From Candidatus Eisenbergiella stercoravium (GTDB lineage: Bacteria; Bacillota; Clostridia; Lachnospirales; Lachnospiraceae), in contig DXHY01000070.1 of NCBI GenBank assembly GCA_019113175.1, positions 1 to 64,000 of the forward strand: a stretch of DNA of 64,000 bases, in the 5' to 3' direction. Made by a program: the position numbers and the translations under genes. The notes under the pieces were generated by a model. It did not search any database, had not been told where the DNA came from, and saw only the letters and a list, made by a program, of their open reading frames with translations. This document shows positions 27,504-34,764 of this stretch, in pieces. The stretch's first letter is position 1; each line of letters starts with the position of its first letter.

Positions 27504-28169
27504 ATGGTAAAGGTATATGAAATCAAGCAGAGCGTGTTTGCCGATAATGACCGACAGGCGGAGCTGTTAAGAAAAGAAATGAAGGAAAAGGGAACCTTTC
27601 TTCTGAATCTGATGTCCTCACCGGGAGCGGGAAAAACCACCACGCTGGAAAAAACCATGGAGCTTCTGCGGGATGAGATGAAAATCGGTGTGATGGAGGC
27701 GGACATCGATTCGGACGTGGATGCTTTCCGTATCGCGCAGACGAAAGTGAAAACGGTGCAGCTGCATACGGGAGGCATGTGCCATCTGGATGCGGATATG
27801 ACCAGGCAGGGGCTGGAGGCGCTGGGAACGGACGGACTGGATCTGGCGATTCTGGAGAATGTGGGAAATCTGGTCTGCCCCGCGGAATTTGATACCGGCG
27901 CGTCAGCAAACGCCATGATTTTGAGCGTGCCGGAGGGAGACGACAAGCCGTTAAAATATCCTCTGATGTTCTCCGTCTGTCAGGTGCTTCTCATCAACAA
28001 AATTGATGTGCTTCCCTTTTTTAATTTCAATGTGGAGGAATGCATCAAAAGAGCGAAGCAGCAGAATCCGGATATTACGGTCATTTCCATCTGCGCCAAA
28101 ACCGGGGAGGGCATCGACAGGTGGGCGGATTGGCTGCGTGGGCAGGTAAAAGCCTGGAAGGAAAAGTAA
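27504..28169 (+). CDS. hypB: HypB-family GTPase, nickel incorporation protein
   Basis: 221 residues. G1 loop SSPGAGKTT at 38-46, EADIDSDVDAFRI, the metal-site GGMCHLD (Cys-His) and ENVGNLVCPAEFD (Cys), and NKIDVLP. The His-rich N-terminal metal store of some HypB proteins is absent. HypB inserts nickel into [NiFe] hydrogenases. No hydrogenase, hypA or other hyp gene is in this window, so the client enzyme is unknown. Confidence 0.92.
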   Translation: MVKVYEIKQSVFADNDRQAELLRKEMKEKGTFLLNLMSSPGAGKTTTLEKTMELLRDEMKIGVMEADIDSDVDAFRIAQTKVKTVQLHTGGMCHLDADMTRQGLEALGTDGLDLAILENVGNLVCPAEFDTGASANAMILSVPEGDDKPLKYPLMFSVCQVLLINKIDVLPFFNFNVEECIKRAKQQNPDITVISICAKTGEGIDRWADWLRGQVKAWKEK

Positions 28170-28297
28170 TTGAAAGCATACGGAGGATATGCCATTTTTT
28201 ACAGAGTGAGGAGGAAAATGGCCTGCGGTATCGGCCGTCAGACCATAGAAAAACGGGGGAAATGGAAAAAACGGGGGAACAGATTTTACGGGGGAAG

Positions 28298-29644
28298 ATG
28301 AAAAAATACAATCGGGAAACGGTGCAGACGGTGTTGAAGATGGCATGGCCGTCCGTTCTGGAATCCTTTTTTGTGGCGCTGATCGGCATGGTGGATTCGC
28401 TGATGGTGAGCCGGGTGGGTGCCCATGCTGTGGCAGCGGTGGGACTGACCACCCAGCCCAAGTTTATCGGGCTTGCCGCTTTTACCGCCGCAAACGTGGC
28501 AGTTTCCGCGCTGGTGGCGAGACGGAAGGGAGAGGGAAGAAGAAAGGAAGCCAATCAGGTCCTTGCGGCCTCCCTTCTTTTTACTGTCTGCATGACCGTA
28601 ATCGTCAGCACGGTCTGCGTGGCTTTTGCGGATCCGATCATTTCTCTCTGCGGGTCTTCGCCGGACTCCCATCAGGAGGCGGTGGATTATTTCCGGATCA
28701 TCATGGGAGGCATCGGTTTTACAGTAGTATCCCTCTCCGTGAACGCGGCACAGAGAGGATCGGGAAATACAAAAATTTCCATGACCACCAATGTGACGGC
28801 AAACCTGGTAAATGTGGTGTTCAATTATCTTCTAATCGGCGGAAATTTCGGCTTCCCGGAACTGGGCGTGAAGGGGGCGGCTATCGCCACTGTGATCGGA
28901 AGTGCGGTTGGCTGTGCCATGAGTATCGCGGCTGCCTGCAGAAAGGGCAGCTTTATCAGTCTGGTATATATCTGGAAGGAACGGCTGCGTCCCACCCTTA
29001 CAGTGGCTAAGAGCATGGTGAGACTGGGCTCCAACGTGCTGGCAGAGCAGCTTTTGATGCGTGTGGGCTTTCTTTCCGTGGCGGTTATGGCGGCCAAAAT
29101 GGGAACCGCCGCCTTTGCCGCCCATCAGGTGGGCATGAATGTAATGAGTCTTTCCTTTTCCTTCGGGGACGGCATGCAGGTGGCGGCCGTTGCCCTGATC
29201 GGCCAGAGCCTTGGCAGGAAGGATATAGAGATGGCGAAAACCTACGGCCATATCTGCCAGTGGATCGGCCGTGCCATCGCTGTGGTTCTCGCTGTCATCT
29301 ATCTGTTTTTCGGCCGTTTCCTGTACGGTATTTTCTTTACCGAGCCGGAGATCATCGCCATCGGTGTTCAGATCATGCGTGTGATCGTTGTTGTCGTCCT
29401 TCTGCAGATCGCCCAGGTGATTTATATGGGCTGCCTGCGCGGTGCCGGGGATGTGTTTTTCACCACGGTGGCTTCCACCATCAGCGTCACCCTGATCAGG
29501 CCCATCGCAAGCTATCTGTTCTGCTATGTGCTCGGCTTTGGTATCATTGGTATCTGGTTCGGCGTCTGTGCGGATCAGTTTGCGCGGTTTGTTTTCACCA
29601 ATCTTCGCTTCCGTTCGGGAAAGTGGACGAAGGTGAAAATCTGA
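28298..29644 (+). CDS. MATE family efflux transporter
   Basis: 448 residues and twelve predicted helices in two homologous halves. Starts KKYNRETVQTVLKMAWPSVL; the motifs LMVSRVGAHAVAAVGLT and AFAAHQVGMNVMSLSFSFGD are MATE-like. Such pumps export cations, drugs or metabolites with Na+ or H+. The ATG at 28298 gives the usual family length; an in-frame ATG at 28262 is also possible, both with GGGGG-type SDs very close. The reading frame continues, after its TGA, directly into methyltransferase sequence. Confidence 0.93.
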   Translation: MKKYNRETVQTVLKMAWPSVLESFFVALIGMVDSLMVSRVGAHAVAAVGLTTQPKFIGLAAFTAANVAVSALVARRKGEGRRKEANQVLAASLLFTVCMTVIVSTVCVAFADPIISLCGSSPDSHQEAVDYFRIIMGGIGFTVVSLSVNAAQRGSGNTKISMTTNVTANLVNVVFNYLLIGGNFGFPELGVKGAAIATVIGSAVGCAMSIAAACRKGSFISLVYIWKERLRPTLTVAKSMVRLGSNVLAEQLLMRVGFLSVAVMAAKMGTAAFAAHQVGMNVMSLSFSFGDGMQVAAVALIGQSLGRKDIEMAKTYGHICQWIGRAIAVVLAVIYLFFGRFLYGIFFTEPEIIAIGVQIMRVIVVVVLLQIAQVIYMGCLRGAGDVFFTTVASTISVTLIRPIASYLFCYVLGFGIIGIWFGVCADQFARFVFTNLRFRSGKWTKVKI

Positions 29645-30274
29645 AACTGGCTGAATAAGCCGGTAAAAACGGTTACGGATCTGATCCCGTATTTTCAGAA
29701 ATATGAGAAGATAAAGATTCTGGATCTGGGATGCGGAGTGGGGCGAACCTGTATCCCGTTTGTACAGGCTTTTCCGGGAAAATGTATGGCGGATGCTGTG
29801 GACATTCTGGAGATTGCGATAGACCGACTGGAAAGAAACAGCAGAAAATACGGAATCGACAGTCAGATTTCCGGCCATGTATGTCCGTTGGAGGCATATC
29901 CGATTCCGGGGGAGAGTTATGATCTGATTCTGGCAGTATCTGCGCTGGAACATGTGGATTCAGAGGAGACCTTTTTCAGAAAATTGAATGAAATCCGGAA
30001 AGGGATCCGGGAATGCGGAATCGTATGCCTGATCCTGAATACGCAGGTCGAGGAGCGGGATATCGTTACAGATGAACGGCTGATCGCTCAGTTTGAGGTT
30101 AATCTTCCCACCGAATACCTGCAGAAAAGGCTGAAAGAGATCTTTGAAGGCTGGAAAATTCTGAAGGAAACCGTAAAGCAGCAGACCTGGGAGACGGGAA
30201 GAAGAGACAGAACAGTGCAGATCATGACGAATGTGGTCACGTTTGTGGCGGTGAAGGAAAGGAGTAATCCATGA
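29645..30274 (+). pseudogene. Headless class I SAM methyltransferase (no start codon region)
   Basis: The frame is open from the codon after the MATE stop and reads NWLNKPVKTVTDLIPYFQ, then KIKILDLGCGVGRT (motif I), then AVDILEIAIDRLE and YDLILAVSALEHV, ending at TGA 30272-30274. No ATG, GTG or TTG with an SD precedes motif I; the first GTG (29738) lies inside it. So the 5' end of a methyltransferase gene has been lost and the remainder joined, in frame, to the MATE gene. Expression would need readthrough or reinitiation. The stop overlaps the next start (ATGA). Confidence 0.7.
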
Positions 30275-31272
30275 ACATTCAATGGGATGCGGAAAAATAT
30301 ATGTCTAATTTTTCCTTTGTACATAAGTATGGAAACAGCGTGACGGAGCTGATTGAAGCACCGGAAGGAAGCCGGGTGATGGATCTGGGCTGTGGAAACG
30401 GGGCGCTGACGCAGGAAGAACTGTTTTCCCTGATTCGAAAGAAGGCGGAGGCGGATGAGCGGATACGGGCCGCTGCACTTGACGGTTCGCGCGCCAATCC
30501 GGCTGCGCTGCATGATGAGTACAGCGATTTTGATGTGGTCCTTTTTGTGCGGGACAGCCGGGAATTTACTCAAAATACCGGCTGGATCAGCGACTACGGG
30601 GAGGTGCTGATCGCCCAGTTTCCCGATGACTGGCACGACCATCCCTATGATTACGGGGGAAGGGAACCCTTTCATTGTCTGGTTCAGTATGCGGACGGAA
30701 ACCGGATCGATTTTACGATCCGTGACGTGAGCCGCGGGGAAGAGGAAAACAACAGGGAGCCGAGAACGGTTCTGATTGACAAGGACGGTTATGACTGGCT
30801 GAAGCCGGTGAAAACGGACGAGGCTTTTTTCACAAAAAGGCCGGGGAAAAAAGAATATCTGGACTGCGTCAATGAGTTCCGGTGGCTGAGCCTGTACGTG
30901 GCGAAGGGACTTTGCCGGGATCAGTTCAACTATGCGCGTTTTCATCTTTCCGAGGGAATGGGTGGGATGTTTTTGAAGATGCTGGACTGGAAAATCGGTC
31001 TTTCCCACGATTTCCGGGTTTCCACGGGAGCGCATGGAAAATATCTGAAAAAATATCTGACAGAGGAAGAGATGGCGCGGGTGCGGGCAGCCTTCCCTGA
31101 TGGGGAGACGGCGCACATGTGGGAAGGCCTGGAGGTCATGTACGATTATTTTGAAGAGCTGGCCGAAGTGGTTGCCGACGGCCTGGGCTATCCCTATGAC
31201 CAAAAGGAAGCGGAAAGTGTAAAAAAATTCTGGCAGGAGAGGCGAAAAAACGAAACGCAGAAAGGCGGATGA
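30271..31272 (+). CDS. Chimeric ORF: methyltransferase N-terminus fused to aminoglycoside 6-adenylyltransferase (ANT(6)/AadK-like)
   Basis: 333 residues. Residues 1-47 (NIQWDAEKYMSNFSFVHKYG, then VMDLGCGNGALT) are the start of a class I SAM methyltransferase up to motif I. From about residue 48 the sequence is a full ANT(6): EELFSLIRKKAEADERIRAA, the nucleotidyl-transfer site GSRANP at 72-77 with D86-x-D88, the LDKDGYDWLKPV segment and a complete C-terminal helical domain. The join is in frame with no stop. SD AAAGGAG precedes the ATG at 30271. The ANT part looks intact and could be active; the leading part cannot be a working methyltransferase. Confidence 0.82.
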   Translation: MNIQWDAEKYMSNFSFVHKYGNSVTELIEAPEGSRVMDLGCGNGALTQEELFSLIRKKAEADERIRAAALDGSRANPAALHDEYSDFDVVLFVRDSREFTQNTGWISDYGEVLIAQFPDDWHDHPYDYGGREPFHCLVQYADGNRIDFTIRDVSRGEEENNREPRTVLIDKDGYDWLKPVKTDEAFFTKRPGKKEYLDCVNEFRWLSLYVAKGLCRDQFNYARFHLSEGMGGMFLKMLDWKIGLSHDFRVSTGAHGKYLKKYLTEEEMARVRAAFPDGETAHMWEGLEVMYDYFEELAEVVADGLGYPYDQKEAESVKKFWQERRKNETQKGG

Positions 31273-31273
31273 G

Positions 31274-31477
31274 ATGACATTCAGGGAACGGTATCTGGCG
31301 GGGGAGATCCCCTTTGAAAAGATCGACGATTATGTGGAAGAGTGGAATAACAGCGAAGATACGCGCACGCTCCGGGAGTATCTGGGATTGACGGCGGAGG
31401 AAGAGGACGTGTGGATCGATGACAGCGACGAGGCGCTGATGGAGCTTCTGGAGAAAGAAAGGCGGGCGCAGCAATGA
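31274..31477 (+). CDS. Small conserved hypothetical protein paired with a P-loop kinase gene
   Basis: 67 residues, acidic: TFRERYLAGEIPFEKIDDYV, then EYLGLTAEEEDVWIDDSDEA. I do not know a function. It starts one base after the chimera's stop, has an SD-like AAGGCGG, and its stop overlaps the next ATG (ATGA), so it was translationally coupled to the P-loop gene that is now broken. Confidence 0.6.
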   Translation: MTFRERYLAGEIPFEKIDDYVEEWNNSEDTRTLREYLGLTAEEEDVWIDDSDEALMELLEKERRAQQ

Positions 31478-31694
31478 TTCTTTTAATTACCGGCGCTTCC
31501 CATACCGGAAAAACCCTGCTGGCACAGAAGCTTATAAAGAAATATAAATACCCCTATTTATCGATTGATCATATCTGAGAGAAATCCGTTTTTACTGCCT
31601 TGTGATGAGCAGAACATATATTGAGCAGCATTTTGCAGACATCAGAAAGCATGCCGGTGAAATTGAAGAAGAAGAAATCCGGCCGGGGGATTGA
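31474..31694 (+). pseudogene. P-loop NTPase/kinase-like gene with internal deletion
   Basis: The frame from ATG 31474 reads ILLITGASHTGKTLLAQKLI with a Walker A (GASHTGKT) and then SIDHI followed by TGA at 31576-31578. Just after, in another frame, comes REIRFYCLVMSRTYIEQHFA continuing to EEIRPGD and TGA at 31692-31694, which looks like the C-terminal end of the same kind of protein. The middle (about 100 residues of a small kinase) is missing. The 3' end overlaps the -35 of the next promoter. Confidence 0.7.
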
Positions 31695-31719
31695 CAGCCG
31701 GGAAATTGTTCTGTATATT
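31691..31719 (+). promoter_or_regulatory. Strong promoter of the ROK regulator gene
   Basis: TTGACA (31691-31696) and TATATT (31714-31719) are separated by 17 bp. Confidence 0.85.
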
Positions 31720-31759
31720 TAAAAGGACTTTATAAAGTGTGTTTATAAAGTCCTTTTAA
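31719..31759 (+). promoter_or_regulatory. 18-bp perfect palindrome, probable ROK operator
   Basis: TTAAAAGGACTTTATAAA (31719-31736) and its exact complement (31742-31759) are separated by GTGTG. It covers the transcription start, between promoter and gene, where bound repressor would block transcription. Autoregulation by the adjacent ROK protein is the simplest reading. It could also fold in RNA but is not followed by a T run. Confidence 0.65.
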
Positions 31760-31786
31760 AAAGAGCGTTGAAAAAGGAGGGCAGAT

Positions 31787-32812
31787 TTGGAAAAGCAGTC
31801 CGGTTCGGAAATTCAGTCCAATACAACCAGAAGAATCAATATGTGGAAGCTGCGGCATGTGCTGATGGACAGACAGAAGGCCACAAAGCCTGAGCTGGCG
31901 CAGATTACAGGCCTGAGCGTGGTGACGGTGAATACCCTGATCAGCAGGATGCTGGAATGGGGAGAGGTGATGGAGGAGGGAACGGTTCCGTCCAACGGCG
32001 GCCGTCCTTGTGTACAGTACGCTTATCACTATGGTTTCCGGAAAGCGGTGATCGTCTGCGCCCATCAGGAGCGGGGAAAGACCGTGCTCCGTACCTTTGT
32101 GACGGATCTTGGCGGGAAACGCCTCTGGGAGAGGCGGGAGGTGAAGGAGGAGATCGCCATAGACAGCTTTGACGAGGCGATCGACGAGGCCGTCCGGCTT
32201 TTCCCCGATGCGATTCTGATCGCCTTCGGCCTTCCGGGCGAAGCCTGTCAGGATGAGGTGAGCATCTGTGATTTTCAGGCGCTTACGGGAACGGAGTTCC
32301 TTTCCCGGATCAGGGAGCGGTATCATCTTCCCGTCCTGTTTGAAAACGACATTAACGCCATGGTTTATGGTTATGGTTCAGGGCCTGGACACAGTTCCTT
32401 TGAGCCGCTTGCAGGTATCTATTTCCCCGGAAATTACCGTCCGGGCGCAGGAATTCTCATCGATGGCAGGATTTTTTATGGTATGGAGCATTTTGCAGGA
32501 GAGATTGGTGAGCTTCCGGTTCCCGTTCCCTGGGAGGAACTGGATTATGGAAACGGGGGGCAGGTGGAAGAACAGCTCACTGCGCTGCTTCTTACGGTCT
32601 GCTGTCTGATCGCGCCAAAGGAAATTGTCCTGTACGGGGAATTTGTGACGGATGCTCTTGCAGGTCGGCTGGAGGATGCGCTTGCGGGGCGGCTGAAAAG
32701 AAGATTTCGGACGAAGGTAACCGCTTCCCACAGTCTGCAGGAGGATTTTGAAAAAGGCATGACCGGACTTGCAGTCAGGGAAATGGAAAGCAGGATGGAC
32801 GATCTGGTCTGA
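31787..32812 (+). CDS. ROK family transcriptional regulator (NagC/XylR type)
   Basis: 341 residues. An N-terminal winged helix (MWKLRHVLMDRQKATKPELA, then QITGLSVVTVNTLISRML) is joined to a ROK/actin-like domain with AFGLPGEACQD, FENDINAMVYGYG and GRIFYGMEHFAGEIGELPV. The Zn-binding Cys cluster of classical ROK kinases is not obvious, consistent with a regulator. The TTG at 31787 has a textbook AAAGGAGG six bases upstream. It stands ahead of an acetyltransferase and glycosidase genes and may control sugar use. Confidence 0.85.
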   Translation: MEKQSGSEIQSNTTRRINMWKLRHVLMDRQKATKPELAQITGLSVVTVNTLISRMLEWGEVMEEGTVPSNGGRPCVQYAYHYGFRKAVIVCAHQERGKTVLRTFVTDLGGKRLWERREVKEEIAIDSFDEAIDEAVRLFPDAILIAFGLPGEACQDEVSICDFQALTGTEFLSRIRERYHLPVLFENDINAMVYGYGSGPGHSSFEPLAGIYFPGNYRPGAGILIDGRIFYGMEHFAGEIGELPVPVPWEELDYGNGGQVEEQLTALLLTVCCLIAPKEIVLYGEFVTDALAGRLEDALAGRLKRRFRTKVTASHSLQEDFEKGMTGLAVREMESRMDDLV

Positions 32813-32904
32813 GCCTGTGAACCGCAGATAATCTGCAGAAACAAAAAGGCCGGCGGGCTGAGAAAAACGGACATCTGCCGGCGGAGTCGGAAAGGAAACA
32901 AAGC

Positions 32905-33516
32905 ATGAATCAGAAGGAAAGAATGCTCGCAAACCTGCCGTATAAGGCATGGCTGGACGGGCTTGCAGAAGAACGGCTGGAGAACAAGAAGAGAATCTAC
33001 CGGTATAACAATATTCCGCCGGAGAATGAGAAAGAGCAGGCGGAGCTGATCCGCCGGATCATCGGAAAGCATGGAGAAAATCTGGTCATTGAGCCGCCTT
33101 TTCACTGCGATTATGGCAGCAACATCGAGGTGGGAGAGAATTTTTTTGCCAACTATAATCTCACCATTCTGGATGTGGGAAAGGTGAAAATCGGGAAGAA
33201 CGCCCAGATCGCTCCCAATGTATCCATTTATACCGCCGGTCATCCGGTGCACCCGGATTCCAGAAATTCCGGCTATGAATATGGCATCGATATCACCATC
33301 GGAGACAATGTCTGGATTGGCGGAAGCAGCGTGATCAATCCGGGCGTAACCATCGGAAACAACGTGGTGATCGGTTCCGGAAGCGTGGTGACGAAGGACA
33401 TTCCGGACAATGTGATCGCGGCGGGAAATCCCTGCCGGGTGATCCGCAGCATCACGGAGGAGGACCGGAAATATTACTTCAAAAACCGGGAATTTGATGT
33501 GGAGGACTATAGATAG
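32905..33516 (+). CDS. Sugar O-acetyltransferase (maltose/galactoside acetyltransferase family)
   Basis: 203 residues. An N-terminal Mac domain (KERMLANLPYKAWLDGLAEE) is followed by left-handed beta-helix hexapeptide repeats (IGKNAQIAPNVSIYTAGHPV, then IGDNVWIGGSSVINPGVTIG). The His in AGHPVHP is the catalytic base. It acetylates sugars with acetyl-CoA, a proposed detoxification step for non-metabolised sugars. It lies in the glycosidase neighbourhood. Confidence 0.92.
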   Translation: MNQKERMLANLPYKAWLDGLAEERLENKKRIYRYNNIPPENEKEQAELIRRIIGKHGENLVIEPPFHCDYGSNIEVGENFFANYNLTILDVGKVKIGKNAQIAPNVSIYTAGHPVHPDSRNSGYEYGIDITIGDNVWIGGSSVINPGVTIGNNVVIGSGSVVTKDIPDNVIAAGNPCRVIRSITEEDRKYYFKNREFDVEDYR

Positions 33517-33527
33517 GAGCAAAGACC

Positions 33528-33709
33528 GGCGGCGGGGAACCGCCGCCTGCGCGCTGAAATGGATTAGTGTGAAAAATAAGCCCGATGGCTTATTTTTCAC
33601 ACGGCAATTTGTGCCGGAGCGTCACAAATTGCTCTTAGGCATCAGAGAAATCGCATTCGCGATTTCTCTTCGCCCCGTCGCGGCAAAGCAAAGCTTTGCT
33701 ACGCTCCGG
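33528..33709 (+). promoter_or_regulatory. Array of five hairpins with possible pseudoknot upstream of an AraC gene
   Basis: Inverted repeats in order: GGCGGC/GCCGCC with inner GG/CC (about 33528-33548); GTGTGAAAAATAAGCC and complement (33567-33582, 33587-33602); GCAATTTGTG/CACAAATTGC (33604-33613, 33623-33632); AGAGAAATCGC/GCGATTTCTCT (33644-33654, 33659-33669); and palindrome AGCAAAGCTTTGCT (33687-33700). The 9-nt loop of the third, CCGGAGCGT (33614-33622), is exactly complementary to ACGCTCCGG (33701-33709), next to the SD of the AraC gene. Confidence 0.8.
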
Positions 33710-33722
33710 AACGAGGAATGCA

Positions 33723-34664
33723 ATGGGAGAAGCGAGACCTCTGAGGGAAAAACGGCAGCATGGGGATTTCCTGTTTCCGGTAAATATCTATGAGACCAGT
33801 CTGGAAAAGGGGGCGCAGGTACCCCTTTATTATCACTGGCATCCGGAGGTGGAGCTGTTTTTCATCACCGCCGGGGGTCTCAGCTTTCAGGTAGAGGGAG
33901 AGCAGCTTCTGCTGGAAGCGGGAGACGTGCTTCTGATCCGGCCGAACGCTCTCCACGGCTCCCATGACTGTCTGAAGGAGAGCCTGCGTTTCCGGGCGGC
34001 GGTATTCGATTATCATTTCCTTGCAGGAATTGAAAACGACAGGATTGAACAGGAGTATCTGCGCCCTCTGCTTCTGGGGGAGAAGAGCAGATTTTTTCTG
34101 ATGTCGCAAAAGGACGGAACGGAAGAGAAAAAGGCGGAGATGGAAGCGCTTTTTTCTCTTCTGAACCGTCTTTTTGACGTTTTTCAAAAAAAGGAGAAGG
34201 GCTATGAGCTTCTGACACGCGCCTGGCTTCTGGAGGCGATGTATGTGCTGCTTCGCTATGGCGGAGAGAAAACGGGGCGGGTGCGTTCCAGCGAAGGCAG
34301 AAGCCGTCTGATCCGCGATATCGTCCGGTTTGTGGAGCTGCATTACGCTGAAAAGCTGCGCCTTGGCGACCTGGCGGCGCAGCTGTCCATGAGCGAGGGC
34401 TATCTCTGCCGGTTCTTCCGTAAGAATTTCCGTATGACCTTTGTGGAATACGTGCAGCGGTTCCGGCTGCAGAAGGCTGCCAGGCTTCTTCTGGAAACGG
34501 ACGATCCGGTGGGGAAGATCGCTCTGGATGTGGGCTTTGGAAGCGGAAATTATTTCACCACGGAATTTGGAAAATATTATCACACCACGCCGCAGAAATA
34601 CAGAAAAGGTCAAAATAACGAAGAAATGTGTCAATATCAGGAAGGAAACAGAGGGAAAAAATGA
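33723..34664 (+). CDS. AraC family transcriptional regulator
   Basis: 313 residues. An N-terminal cupin sugar-sensing domain (YYHWHPEVELFFITAGGLSF, then LLIRPNALHGSHD) and a C-terminal double helix-turn-helix (LAAQLSMSEGYLCRFFRKNF; IALDVGFGSGNYFTTEFGKY). It precedes the GH31 gene by 100 bases and probably regulates it. ATG 33723 has GAGG about seven bases upstream; the frame opens at 33696 inside the hairpin array. Confidence 0.88.
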   Translation: MGEARPLREKRQHGDFLFPVNIYETSLEKGAQVPLYYHWHPEVELFFITAGGLSFQVEGEQLLLEAGDVLLIRPNALHGSHDCLKESLRFRAAVFDYHFLAGIENDRIEQEYLRPLLLGEKSRFFLMSQKDGTEEKKAEMEALFSLLNRLFDVFQKKEKGYELLTRAWLLEAMYVLLRYGGEKTGRVRSSEGRSRLIRDIVRFVELHYAEKLRLGDLAAQLSMSEGYLCRFFRKNFRMTFVEYVQRFRLQKAARLLLETDDPVGKIALDVGFGSGNYFTTEFGKYYHTTPQKYRKGQNNEEMCQYQEGNRGKK

Positions 34665-34764
34665 ATATAATGAGATCATGATTTTGAAAACCGTCGTACA
34701 GGAGGCACAGGCAGCAGGTGTCTGCAGACTGTGCCGGATTTAAGACGCAAAAAGGAGGGTTATC

